Of a DNA stretch of 64,000 nt, positions 7,928 through 16,896 are shown one piece after another. The stretch comes from Chitinophagaceae bacterium (lineage in GTDB: Bacteria; Bacteroidota; Bacteroidia; Chitinophagales; Chitinophagaceae), in the NCBI GenBank assembly GCA_016787065.1, contig JAEUVD010000050.1, forward strand, positions 1 to 64,000, written 5' to 3'. Position 1 is the stretch's first letter; each line of letters starts with the position of its first letter. Under the pieces are notes generated by a model. The model saw only the letters and a list, made by a program, of their open reading frames with translations. It ran no database searches and was not told where the DNA came from. The translations under genes were made by a program, and so were the position numbers.

Positions 7928-8278
7928 GGGTAAGATCTAAAATTTTGCGCGAAGGTAGTTCATTCGAGTTAAAACAATCGTATTAATCTGAAAAGCCTGT
8001 CATTCAGCTTTAAACATTACAATGAATGTAATGTGTTTCGCGAATGAATAGAAATCCGGCATCTATCGTAAATTCTAAATTTCAGGGCAACTATATATAA
8101 TGTATTATTTAATTTTATTTCTATATAATATATAAAAAAATAATATAAAATTGATTAAGAATAGAGGAAAAAAATATTTCTAATCTTTTTTTTTTCGATA
8201 AAATTTGTTAAGTAATTGTTTGTAAGCAATAAAAAGTTCTATTATCTTCACTTGAAATTCATCAAAACACTACCCGTT
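7928..8278. other. Divergent, AT-rich intergenic region
   Basis: This 351-bp gap separates divergent nusB and the RpfF-like gene. It contains one perfect inverted repeat (8014-8034) and then about 125 bp of nearly pure A/T (about 8090-8215), including a run of T near 8190. I see no ORF with coding character. The sequence suggests a shared regulatory region, possibly with intrinsic curvature. Confidence 0.5.
8014..8034. promoter_or_regulatory. Inverted repeat, candidate operator
   Basis: Perfect 8-bp arms ACATTACA / TGTAATGT separated by 5 nt, in the region between divergent nusB and the rpfF-like gene. The spacing suits a dimeric regulator. The regulator is unknown. Confidence 0.4.
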
Positions 8279-9160
8279 ATGTTTATCAACAACAATCTTC
8301 GTCTACGAATAGACAATGAATATAATACCCTTTGGGTTGGCATCGATTTGCAAGACAAACTTTGCTATTCCGTAAATTTTCTCGACAACCTGACTCATGT
8401 TAAAGAGCTTATTAGTTACATGATTCGTAAGGAAAATATTAAATATGTGGTAGCCTACAGTTTAAATAAAGGGGTTTGGAATTTAGGTGGAGATTTGGAG
8501 TATTTTGTAGATTGTATTAAGAATGATAACCGTAAAGCCTTGAAGGACTATGCTTATAAATGTATAGATTTAGTGCATAGTTATAATAGCAATTATGATT
8601 TAGATGTTTTTTCGACATGTGTTGTGCAAGGGAATGCCTTTGGTGGCGGCTTTGAAAGCGCACTGTCGGGGCATTATATCGTAGCAGAACAATCGGCAAA
8701 GTTTAGTTTCCCAGAAATTATTTTTGGAACTTTTCCAGGTATGGGGGCCTATAGTTTTCTAACAAAGAAAGTAGGGTATGAAAAGGCAAACCAGATTATT
8801 AATTCTAATAAAACCTATTCTGCCAAGGAAATTCATGAATTAGGTATCGTAAACCAGGTTTGTGAAGATGGGCATGGTATTGCTACCATGTCGTTACTTA
8901 TTCGAAAAGGGGAATTAAGTTCTTATGTAAATAATCCTTTTATGAACGTGCTAAACAAGGTATCGAAGGATGAATTGTTGGCCGTTGTGAATTTATGGTT
9001 GGAAAGAGCCTTTAATTTAAGTGATGAAAACCTGAATCGAATGGTTAAACTAGCCAACTATCAGAAAAGAAAATTAGATAATGAGCGAAAAACGGTTTCT
9101 TTAGTGGATGAAGAAGTGCGGTTTAGGGAAGTCAATGAACTCATTAATCGTGCATTTTAG
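8279..9160 (+). CDS. RpfF-like enoyl-CoA hydratase/isomerase (putative DSF-family signal synthase)
   Basis: 293 residues from the ATG at 8279. A frame extension to a TTG at 8216 lacks coding character. The crotonase-fold protein matches the Xanthomonas RpfF pattern through its core: NLGGDLEYF (68-76), YAYKCIDLVHSY (91-102), VVQGNAFGGGFESALSGH (115-132), FPEIIFGTFPGMGAYSF (144-160) and YSAKEIHELGIVNQV. Both catalytic glutamates of RpfF (Glu141 and Glu161 there) have counterparts, Glu126 and Glu146, with the same 20-residue spacing. RpfF dehydrates 3-hydroxyacyl-ACP and releases cis-2-unsaturated fatty acid signals. No rpfC/rpfG sensor genes are next to it. A different crotonase reaction is possible, but the length (RpfF is about 289) and motifs favour RpfF. 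Confidence 0.8.
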   Translation: MFINNNLRLRIDNEYNTLWVGIDLQDKLCYSVNFLDNLTHVKELISYMIRKENIKYVVAYSLNKGVWNLGGDLEYFVDCIKNDNRKALKDYAYKCIDLVHSYNSNYDLDVFSTCVVQGNAFGGGFESALSGHYIVAEQSAKFSFPEIIFGTFPGMGAYSFLTKKVGYEKANQIINSNKTYSAKEIHELGIVNQVCEDGHGIATMSLLIRKGELSSYVNNPFMNVLNKVSKDELLAVVNLWLERAFNLSDENLNRMVKLANYQKRKLDNERKTVSLVDEEVRFREVNELINRAF

Positions 9161-9259
9161 TCGCAAAATCCAAACCTTCACAGATAAGGTCGCGTCTTGT
9201 GCATAACTCATGGTGTTAAAAATTTGCTTTTTAGCACATATTGATTAGATTTGAAATTA

Positions 9260-9267
9260 TATTTTTG
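9260..9267 (+). promoter_or_regulatory. -7 promoter element of the Omp28-like gene
   Basis: TATTTTTG fits TAnnTTTG exactly and ends 19 nt before the ATG at 9287. Confidence 0.55.
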
Positions 9268-9286
9268 ATTTTTAAAATTAACAACA

Positions 9287-10222
9287 ATGAAAAAATTAGT
9301 CCTTTCTTCACTTGCGGTTGCTTTAATGTTCGGGTTTTACTCTTGCTCTAAGCAATCACCAAAAATTTCAGGTACAAATAACCTGGGTGTAAACAATACA
9401 AATACAACGGCGCCTCCTGCCACGAACATTTTTGGTGACATGCCAACCGACTTTACGAAGAAGGCAGTGATTGAAGAAGTAACAGGTGCTTGGTGCGGTT
9501 ATTGTCCAAATGGAGCTTATCATATTCAACAATCCTGTGATGCAAATCCAGAGCGTGTTTATGGTGTTGCTATCCATACAGGAGATGTTATGTCTGATTT
9601 ATATGACAATTATACAAAATCTGCTCCGGATGATTTAGCAAGCCAATACTCTTTTTCTGGGGTTCCGGCTGGTGTAGTTAATCGTCGTAAAAGCACGGAT
9701 AACTATAATGTTTGGGAATCAGAAACAGCTGCGGAAATTAATAAACCTGCAGAATGTGGATTAGCTATTGCTACTAAGAAGGTACAAGATCAAACTTACA
9801 GTATTGAAGTACATGCTGGTTTCAACACCACGTTAACCGGCGAATATTATGTAGTCGCTTACATCCTTGAAGATGAAGTTCACAAAGGTTCAGCATACGA
9901 CCAACATAACTATATGGATGCAGATGCATCTTCACCTTGGTATCAAAAGGGTGATCCAATGTCGTCTACTGATTACAAACACAATCACTTATTACGTCAA
10001 ATAATTTTCAAACCAGGTTTATGGGGTACAGCTATTCCAGGTAACTATTTGAAAGCGGGTGGTGAATTTGCAATTAAAGAAGAAGTTGATATGTCAACAG
10101 AATACGACCTAACTAAAGTTTCTGTTTTGGCTATGGTGGTTAAGAAAGGCGCAACACCTGATGAAGATTATGTAATGAATGTACAAGAATGTAAATTAGG
10201 TTCAATTAAGAAGTGGGATTAA
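9287..10222 (+). CDS. Omp28-related lipoprotein with thioredoxin-like CxxC
   Basis: 311 residues. It begins with a lipoprotein signal with lipobox FYSC (Cys20), then a low-complexity Asn/Thr linker (about 28-48). A thioredoxin-like Omp28 domain follows with VIEEVTGAWCGYCPNG (redox pair Cys70 and Cys73) and the FSGVPAGVVNRR segment typical of the family. The second half is a beta-rich domain (about 165-310). Probably an outer-membrane or surface lipoprotein with a disulfide or oxidoreductase function; the substrate is unknown. It stands alone, with its own -7 element and a strong terminator. Confidence 0.85.
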   Translation: MKKLVLSSLAVALMFGFYSCSKQSPKISGTNNLGVNNTNTTAPPATNIFGDMPTDFTKKAVIEEVTGAWCGYCPNGAYHIQQSCDANPERVYGVAIHTGDVMSDLYDNYTKSAPDDLASQYSFSGVPAGVVNRRKSTDNYNVWESETAAEINKPAECGLAIATKKVQDQTYSIEVHAGFNTTLTGEYYVVAYILEDEVHKGSAYDQHNYMDADASSPWYQKGDPMSSTDYKHNHLLRQIIFKPGLWGTAIPGNYLKAGGEFAIKEEVDMSTEYDLTKVSVLAMVVKKGATPDEDYVMNVQECKLGSIKKWD

Positions 10223-10243
10223 TTTTAAAATGATAATATACTT

Positions 10244-10275
10244 AGAGCCGTTCAATTTTGAGCGGCTCTTTTGTT
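10244..10275 (+). terminator. Rho-independent terminator
   Basis: An 11-bp stem (AGAGCCGTTCA / TGAGCGGCTCT, one G-U pair) with a 4-nt loop, followed by TTTTG. It lies 21 bp after the Omp28-like stop. Confidence 0.85.
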
Positions 10276-10336
10276 TAATGTCACTTTTTTCCTAAAACAA
10301 TTTTAACAATTACTATTTATTTCAAGGCTCACACCT

Positions 10337-10344
10337 TATTTTTG
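10337..10344 (+). promoter_or_regulatory. -7 promoter element of nuoKLMN
   Basis: TATTTTTG fits TAnnTTTG and lies 16 nt before the nuoK ATG and downstream of a terminator. This supports an independent nuoKLMN transcript. Confidence 0.55.
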
Positions 10345-10360
10345 CACCACTTTTTTTTGA

Positions 10361-10660
10361 ATGCCAACCCAGTATTATTTATTTCTCAGTATCGCCTTGT
10401 TCTGCATTGGTGTTATGGGTGTTTTAATGAGAAGAAACGCCATCATTATATTGATGTGTATCGAGCTTATGCTAAATGCCGTTAACCTATTATTGGTTAC
10501 TTTTAGTAAAATGTATAACGATCCAAGCGCACAGATATTTGTTTTCTTTATTATGGTAGTAGCGGCGGCTGAGGTAAGTGTTGGATTATCCATTATAGTG
10601 CTGATGTACCGAAAAATACATTCAGTGGATATTAATATTTTAAACAGGCTTAAAAACTAA
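10361..10660 (+). CDS. nuoK: NADH-quinone oxidoreductase subunit K
   Basis: 99 residues with three transmembrane helices. The two conserved membrane glutamates of NuoK are present: one in CIELMLNAVNLLLV (helix 2, about residue 33) and one in AAAEVSVGLSIIVLMYR (helix 3, about residue 69). It forms part of the proton-pumping membrane arm of complex I. It is the first gene of a compact nuoKLMN operon (gaps 9, 17 and 18 bp). nuoJ does not precede it; a terminator does. Confidence 0.96.
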   Translation: MPTQYYLFLSIALFCIGVMGVLMRRNAIIILMCIELMLNAVNLLLVTFSKMYNDPSAQIFVFFIMVVAAAEVSVGLSIIVLMYRKIHSVDINILNRLKN

Positions 10661-10669
10661 AGGAAATAC

Positions 10670-12592
10670 ATGCTGAATTTGATCTGGTTGGTGCCCTTAC
10701 TTCCTTTACTTGGTTTCTTAACTACTGGTTTGTTTAGAAATCAATTAGGTAAATCAGCTGGTTGGATTGCCAGTGCGGCAGTATTTGGGTCTTTTATCAT
10801 TTCTTGCGGAATATTTAATGAACTCCGAGGCTCAGCTTCGGAAGGCTTCACGTACCACGTGCTCGATTTTATTCGTCTGGATTCCATGCATATTCCATTC
10901 AACTTTTATGTTGATCATCTTACATCCATCTTTCTTCTTACGGTAACGGGTATTGGTTTTCTAATACATCTCTATTCGATTGCCTATATGAGTCACGACG
11001 AAGGTTTTGGTAAGTTTTTTTCCTACTTGAATCTTTTCATCTTCTCGATGTTGTTGTTGGTTTTAGGTTCCAATTACCTCATCATGTTTATTGGGTGGGA
11101 AGGGGTTGGATTATGCTCTTACCTACTCATTGGGTTTTGGTATACGAATCACGATTATACCAACGCGGCTAAAAAAGCATTTGTGATGAACCGAATAGGA
11201 GATCTCGGATTCCTACTTGGTATGTTTCTTATTTTTTCCAAATTCGGAACTCTAGAATTTACACAATTACCAGAACTGATTGCAACTTCTTCTGTGAGTA
11301 ATTCTTACCTCGCTGCAATCGGACTTTGTTTGTTCATTGGTGCTACGGGTAAGAGCGCTCAAATTCCTTTATTTACTTGGCTACCAGATGCCATGGCTGG
11401 CCCTACTCCTGTATCGGCCCTCATTCATGCCGCTACGATGGTTACCGCCGGTATTTTCATGATTACACGTAGTAATTTCCTTTATTCGCTGATACCTGAT
11501 ATTCAACATATAATATTAATTGTTGGATTGCTTACAGCTTTAATCGCAGCCACGATAGCCACGCAACAAAATGATATCAAAAAAGTGTTGGCCTATTCCA
11601 CCGTGAGTCAGTTAGGATTTATGTTCATGGCTCTTGGCGTAGGTGCTTATACGGCTGCAGTATTTCACGTAATCACGCATGCGTTTTTTAAAGCGCTGCT
11701 GTTCCTTGGTTCTGGTTCGGTAATTCATGCCATGAGCGGAGAGCAAGATATTCGAAAGATGGGAGGCTTGAAAAAGGATTTGAAAATTACTTATTTTACC
11801 TTCGCTATAGGGTGCATTGCTATAGCAGGAATACCACCCCTGAGTGGCTTCTTCTCCAAAGATGAAATAATGATGCACGTTTACAGCTCAGGAACCTATG
11901 GTAAAATATATTGGGTTTTTGGAATGTTGGCTGCATTGATGACCGCTTACTACATGTTCCGCTTGTTGTTAATTACCTTTTTTGGTAGCTTTCGTGGAAC
12001 TGAACACCAAAAAGAACATCTACATGAAAGTCCGGCACTCATGACGATGCCGCTCATGCTACTTGCATTGCTTTCGGTAATTGGTGGATATATTGGAATA
12101 CCAGCGGTTTTAGGACATAATTTAGGAATCCATCATGCTTTGGAGGAATTCCTGGAACCGGTTTTAGTAAAAGGGAATACGCTGCATCATGCCTCGGAAC
12201 TTGGTTTGAGTCATTCTCAAGAACTTGTGCTGATGGCCCTTGCGGTTCTTATTGCTCTAATTGGAATAGGATTAGCGTACAATGCTTTCAAGAAATATAA
12301 TCCAAGCAAACAATCCAGTGGAATAGCAAGAGTTTTTGAAGATAAATGGTATTTCGATGAAGCTTATGATCGCACCATGGTAAAACCGTTGTTTCACGTT
12401 AGTGAGCTAAACAATGAATACACCGAGAAGAAAGGAATCGACGGGCTTGTTAACGGTATTGGAAAATGGATACAATATAGTAGTCAGAAACTAAAGGGAC
12501 TTCAAAGTGGTTTAGTGGGGTTCTATATTTTTCTGATGGTTATCGGAATGATACTTTTATTTGTGTCTCAACTTTGGTTTAATAAAATTTAA
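10670..12592 (+). CDS. nuoL: NADH-quinone oxidoreductase subunit L
   Basis: 640 residues, the usual NuoL length, with about 14-16 transmembrane helices. The antiporter-like core is seen in FIGWEGVGLCSYLLIGFW (proton-channel Glu, about residue 144), TWLPDAMAGPTPVSALIHAATMVTAG (about 238-263) and LAYSTVSQLGFMF (about 309-321). The C-terminal lateral helix region and final anchor helix are present. It couples quinone reduction to ion pumping. Its start codon follows nuoK by 9 bp. Confidence 0.97.
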   Translation: MLNLIWLVPLLPLLGFLTTGLFRNQLGKSAGWIASAAVFGSFIISCGIFNELRGSASEGFTYHVLDFIRLDSMHIPFNFYVDHLTSIFLLTVTGIGFLIHLYSIAYMSHDEGFGKFFSYLNLFIFSMLLLVLGSNYLIMFIGWEGVGLCSYLLIGFWYTNHDYTNAAKKAFVMNRIGDLGFLLGMFLIFSKFGTLEFTQLPELIATSSVSNSYLAAIGLCLFIGATGKSAQIPLFTWLPDAMAGPTPVSALIHAATMVTAGIFMITRSNFLYSLIPDIQHIILIVGLLTALIAATIATQQNDIKKVLAYSTVSQLGFMFMALGVGAYTAAVFHVITHAFFKALLFLGSGSVIHAMSGEQDIRKMGGLKKDLKITYFTFAIGCIAIAGIPPLSGFFSKDEIMMHVYSSGTYGKIYWVFGMLAALMTAYYMFRLLLITFFGSFRGTEHQKEHLHESPALMTMPLMLLALLSVIGGYIGIPAVLGHNLGIHHALEEFLEPVLVKGNTLHHASELGLSHSQELVLMALAVLIALIGIGLAYNAFKKYNPSKQSSGIARVFEDKWYFDEAYDRTMVKPLFHVSELNNEYTEKKGIDGLVNGIGKWIQYSSQKLKGLQSGLVGFYIFLMVIGMILLFVSQLWFNKI

Positions 12593-12609
12593 TTATAGAA
12601 AGGGGAAAC

Positions 12610-14046
12610 ATGCTAATACTGCTTATTTTAATACCGCTTTGTTTAGGAATTCTCACTTTCTTTTTACCCGAGAAAATCGCTTCAATAATTGCTTTAGCTG
12701 GAAATTGTATTACCTTGGTTGTTGCGGGTTTATTATACTCGGCATATTCTCACGAAGGATCATACGTTTTAAATCAACCATGGATTCCTACTTTAGGGGC
12801 GTCTTTTCATCTTGAAGTTTCAAGTGGATTACAGATACTCATGTTGATTTTAACAGCATTAACTTTTCCACTTATTGCTTTAGTTTCATGGAGTAAACAA
12901 CCTGATCAATCGAATCGTTTTCACGCACTCATGCTTCTAACTCAAGCTGGTTTAATGGGTGTTTTTTTAGCTAAGGACGCTTTATTATTTTACATGTTTT
13001 GGGAATTGGCTCTTATTCCGGTATACTTCTTATGCTCGATGTATGGAGGAGAACGACGAATTTCTGTTACCTTCAAATTTTTTGTTTACACATTTGCAGG
13101 GAGTTTATTGCTCTTGAGTGCTATTTTATACATTTACGTGCACACACCGGTGCGATCCTTCGCTTTAAACGATTTTGTTGCCGCAGGTAGAAGTTTACCA
13201 CTTGCCCAACAAAAGGTACTTTTTTGGCTCATGTTTACCGCATTTGCAATTAAAATGCCCGTTTTCCCGTTTCACACTTGGCAACCTGATACCTATGAAC
13301 AAACCAACACACGTGTTACTGTTGTGTTGAGTGCCGTTATGGTTAAAATGGGATTATTTGCGGTTATACAATGGTTGATGCCGGTATTACCTGAGGCTTG
13401 CGACTATTGGAAAAACGTAGTAATGATATTGTCCGTTACAGGTATCGTCTATGCCTCTATGTTGGCCATGGTGCAAACTAATATTAAACGATTAATCGCC
13501 TATTCCTCCATTGCTCATATTGGATTAATGTGTGCGGCTTTGTTTTCTCAACAAAATTTAGGACAGCAAGGGGTTGCTATTCAAATGTTCAATCATGGTA
13601 TTAATATCATGGGTTTATGGTTTCTCGTTTATATGGTGGAAAGCCGATTGAACACACAAAAGTTGAATGAGATGGGTGGTGTTGCAAAAACTGCACCTTG
13701 GTTTACCATTTTTTTAGTTCTTGTTTCGCTGGCAAACATTGCGCTTCCGTTAACTAATGGTTTCGTTGGCGAGTTTGTTATGTTTAACGGATTATTCAAT
13801 GCGCAAACACCGTATCGATTTGGGTTAACCATCTTCGCCGGATTAGGTGTTATTCTATCCGCTGTTTACACCCTTACAATGATACAGAAAGTTGCTTATG
13901 GAGAACAGAAATTTGATTTCAAAGACTTGAATATGCAAGAATTCATCGTCATGGGCCTATTAGCCGCTCTTATTCTTTGGTTAGGATTTAATCCGTCTAT
14001 ACTAATGGATTTGGTAAGTTTGAATCAACACGCATTTTTAAAATAA
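12610..14046 (+). CDS. nuoM: NADH-quinone oxidoreductase subunit M
   Basis: 478 residues, antiporter-like proton-channel subunit. YMFWELALIPVYFL (Glu near residue 129), FPFHTWQPDTYEQTNTRVTV and RLIAYSSIAHIGLM are typical of NuoM; the TYEQTNT stretch corresponds to the usual HxEAPT motif in altered form. About 14 transmembrane helices. It is the third gene of the nuoKLMN operon and is full length. Confidence 0.96.
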   Translation: MLILLILIPLCLGILTFFLPEKIASIIALAGNCITLVVAGLLYSAYSHEGSYVLNQPWIPTLGASFHLEVSSGLQILMLILTALTFPLIALVSWSKQPDQSNRFHALMLLTQAGLMGVFLAKDALLFYMFWELALIPVYFLCSMYGGERRISVTFKFFVYTFAGSLLLLSAILYIYVHTPVRSFALNDFVAAGRSLPLAQQKVLFWLMFTAFAIKMPVFPFHTWQPDTYEQTNTRVTVVLSAVMVKMGLFAVIQWLMPVLPEACDYWKNVVMILSVTGIVYASMLAMVQTNIKRLIAYSSIAHIGLMCAALFSQQNLGQQGVAIQMFNHGINIMGLWFLVYMVESRLNTQKLNEMGGVAKTAPWFTIFLVLVSLANIALPLTNGFVGEFVMFNGLFNAQTPYRFGLTIFAGLGVILSAVYTLTMIQKVAYGEQKFDFKDLNMQEFIVMGLLAALILWLGFNPSILMDLVSLNQHAFLK

Positions 14047-14064
14047 ACACAACGAAAGAGATTC

Positions 14065-15438
14065 ATGAACGCAATTATTATAGCTGCTTTATCTGGTGTG
14101 GTGATGATGCTCGCAGGCTTGGTGCTACGAAAATCTATCATGGTGCAGAACTTAGCTGTTATCATTGCAGCCCTTATTTTCGGAGCTACGGTCTATGATT
14201 TTCAAACTACCGGCGAAGGACAAACCATGTTTTACAACATGATAGCCAAGAATGAAATGAGTAGCTGGTTTAATGTGTTACTTACTGCATGCTCATTTAT
14301 TTATCTATTAATTTTTAAAAAGGAAATAGCGTCTGTTGGAAAGAATGACGCTGAATACTTTGCATTGATATTTTTTATTCTTTGCGGCGTTTTTATTCTG
14401 TCTGGTTATACTAATTTATTGATGTTGTTTTTGGGTATAGAAATTATTACCATACCGCAGTATATTTTAGCTGGTAGCGACAAGAATAATACTAAAAGTA
14501 ATGAAGCCTCGTTGAAATATTTCTTAATGGGTGCTTTTAGTACAGGTTTGCTTTTAATGGGTATAACCTTACTTTATGGAGCTACTGGGTCGTTCGATAT
14601 TCAATCGGAAGCATTCGCCGGTCATTTTAGTGCCGAACACATGAATTCCTTGGCACTTGCCGGAATAATTTTAATGGTAATCGCGTTGGGGTTTAAAGTA
14701 TCCGCAGCACCTATGCATTTCTGGACACCAGATGTATATGATGGAACACCAACAGCGTTTACTCCGTTTATGGCTACCATTGTAAAGGTGTCGGTTTTCT
14801 ATGCTTTCATTAAATTATTTCATTCTTCTTTTACACAGGTTGGAAGCATGTGGCAACTCACTATTGCCATCATGATTGTACTTACTTTATTGATTGGGAA
14901 TATAACCGCCGTTTATCAACAAAGCGTAAAACGCATGCTGGCGTATTCATCCATTGCTCAGGCCGGCTTTATGTTATTCGCAGTCTTCTCAACGAATGCA
15001 ACCTCTTGGAAGGGTATTTTATTGTACGGAGTTTCTTATACCTTAGCTTCGCTAGGGGTTTTTGCAGCATTAATTAAGTTGAAGGATTATACTTATGACG
15101 GTTTTAATGGCTTGGCTAAGAAGCATCCTATCCTCGCATTTACAACTACCGTGAGTTTACTTTCTCTTTCAGGTATCCCCTTAACTGGAGGGTTTTTTGC
15201 GAAGTATTTTATGTTGTTAGCTACGGTGGAGCAAGGTAAGTTTTTAGGATTGGTCGTATTCGCTGTTTTGATGGCGGCAATAAGCGTGTATTATTATTTT
15301 AAAGTAATTATGAGTATGTATTTTAAAGAAGGGGAACCTGAAATGCATACCGAGCCAGATGCACTGGAGTTAGGGATTTTACTTTTGAATGCGGCGGTAA
15401 TTATTGCATTAGGGGTATTACCTCAATTAGTTTTCTAG
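14065..15438 (+). CDS. nuoN: NADH-quinone oxidoreductase subunit N
   Basis: 457 residues, antiporter-like subunit. LMLFLGIEIITIPQYILAG carries the channel Glu. KYFLMGAFSTGLLLMG, MHFWTPDVYDGTPTAFTPFM and RMLAYSSIAQAGFM match NuoN. About 14 transmembrane helices. It is the last gene of the operon; no clear hairpin terminator follows. Confidence 0.96.
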   Translation: MNAIIIAALSGVVMMLAGLVLRKSIMVQNLAVIIAALIFGATVYDFQTTGEGQTMFYNMIAKNEMSSWFNVLLTACSFIYLLIFKKEIASVGKNDAEYFALIFFILCGVFILSGYTNLLMLFLGIEIITIPQYILAGSDKNNTKSNEASLKYFLMGAFSTGLLLMGITLLYGATGSFDIQSEAFAGHFSAEHMNSLALAGIILMVIALGFKVSAAPMHFWTPDVYDGTPTAFTPFMATIVKVSVFYAFIKLFHSSFTQVGSMWQLTIAIMIVLTLLIGNITAVYQQSVKRMLAYSSIAQAGFMLFAVFSTNATSWKGILLYGVSYTLASLGVFAALIKLKDYTYDGFNGLAKKHPILAFTTTVSLLSLSGIPLTGGFFAKYFMLLATVEQGKFLGLVVFAVLMAAISVYYYFKVIMSMYFKEGEPEMHTEPDALELGILLLNAAVIIALGVLPQLVF

Positions 15439-15560
15439 ATTTTAGGAAGACGTTTTTTCTGACTGTTTTTCGGTGATAACAACGGCGATTATTCATTCTA
15501 AATAATCTTTTACATTATTATTGAGGTTTCAAACAAAGGGAACTTACACTTAACCTTACA

Positions 15561-16781
15561 ATGAAACACACAAATAATCGAAAACTAAAATCCTTTCTTT
15601 GGCTGAGTTTGCTGTGCGTGGGTGTAATTCTTTGTATACATATCGCGCCTAAAATGGGCAGTATGACTAAACTGAACCGCGTTGATTTTCCGAATGGTAC
15701 TTCGTTATTTGAGCCTGTTTATCTGAAGGAGGCAATCCAATATCATAAAACCAATCCGGTTTTTTCAAAAAGAAAAATTACGGTGTTCTTAATTGAAAAA
15801 GCGTCTACAACCTTAGCTATTAGTTTAGCTGATGCCTTTGTTCTTATCAATTATTTTTTATTGTTCCTACATGGCATATTGATCTATTTTATTTCAAAAA
15901 CATTATTATGTAGTGAAGAAAATGCGCTTCGAAATATTTTACTCTATTATGTAAGCTTTAGTATAATCTTCATTTTTTTTCCTCCAATATATAGCTTCGA
16001 TGAGCCACTTCATTATTTCATTCTTTTGCTGACCTTGTTAAGTTTTCTAAAGCGATATTGGTTCGTAGGCATCGTGTTTTTAAGCTTGTCTTGTATCGTG
16101 CGAGAATCTTCACTAATACTGCTTCCTTTTTTTGTATTTTATGGTTGGCAGAATTATAAGCCGAAATATTCTTTTCTTCATGTGCTTCCAGTGGTTATAG
16201 TTCCTTGTTTGGTATATCTTAGTTATCGAATCGTAGTGAGTGATAAAGGTTTTTCAACACATGATGAACTTATTCTTCGTGGTACTGCGCTAAAAGCTAA
16301 TTTTAAGAACCTAAGTGAAACAACAGAAAGTTTATTTTCACTTTGTAACACCGTAATTTTTCCGGTTGTTCTTTTGTTCAGGAATTTGAAGAAAAGGAAA
16401 ATAGTGTATGAACATAAAGGCTATATAAATTCTATCAAATGGATTTTACTATTTAATTCAACTTTGGTTTTAGTTGGTATGTTGGCAAAGGAGAGTCGCT
16501 TATTTTTTCTTCCGATGTTATTGCTTGTTCCTTTCTATTATTTTATCTATGATGAACTACAAGCAACATTTACCTTAGAGAATTTCAGGGTATTATTCCA
16601 TTCATTTTACAATAGAATTATTGTGATTGCTATGGTTATAGGATGTTGGGTACTTTCATTTAATTTATTTTGTTCCTACTTTTCGCTCATTAATGAATAT
16701 TGCTTTCTTTCAAGTTTAGTAGTTGCGTTTTACTTTTTGATCGAGTTAAGAGTACACCGTCGTAAATTAGATGTAGCTTAA
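15561..16781 (+). CDS. Polytopic membrane protein, GT-C glycosyltransferase-like
   Basis: 406 residues with about 10-11 transmembrane helices. Two features suggest the GT-C superfamily of lipid-linked-sugar transferases: an acidic loop after an early helix pair (YSFDEPLHYF, about 150-159) and an RESSLILLPFF motif (about 184-194) that resembles the RE-x-LP helix of bacterial mannosyltransferase-like membrane proteins. The first helix is followed by a periplasmic loop with DFPNGTSLFEP. No family is firmly recognised. It is a single gene between nuoN and a bidirectional terminator; its low GC and Phe/Leu-rich composition fit its membrane nature. Confidence 0.5.
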   Translation: MKHTNNRKLKSFLWLSLLCVGVILCIHIAPKMGSMTKLNRVDFPNGTSLFEPVYLKEAIQYHKTNPVFSKRKITVFLIEKASTTLAISLADAFVLINYFLLFLHGILIYFISKTLLCSEENALRNILLYYVSFSIIFIFFPPIYSFDEPLHYFILLLTLLSFLKRYWFVGIVFLSLSCIVRESSLILLPFFVFYGWQNYKPKYSFLHVLPVVIVPCLVYLSYRIVVSDKGFSTHDELILRGTALKANFKNLSETTESLFSLCNTVIFPVVLLFRNLKKRKIVYEHKGYINSIKWILLFNSTLVLVGMLAKESRLFFLPMLLLVPFYYFIYDELQATFTLENFRVLFHSFYNRIIVIAMVIGCWVLSFNLFCSYFSLINEYCFLSSLVVAFYFLIELRVHRRKLDVA

Positions 16782-16850
16782 TAGCGACCTAAGGAAAATC
16801 TTCTTTGATATGCCATCTGTTATGATATAAACAAAATAAATTTACTGAAA

Positions 16851-16884
16851 ACAAAAGGCCATATTTTTCAGTATGGCCTTTTGT
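16851..16884. terminator. Bidirectional rho-independent terminator
   Basis: A perfect 13-bp stem (ACAAAAGGCCATA / TATGGCCTTTTGT) with an 8-nt loop, between the convergent membrane protein gene and P5C dehydrogenase gene. Confidence 0.9.
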
Positions 16885-16896
16885 TATTTATGATGT

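Noticed and set aside
8216..8278. N-terminal extension of the RpfF-like protein from a TTG
   Set aside because: The extra 21 residues are not crotonase-like. The ATG at 8279 gives the normal length.
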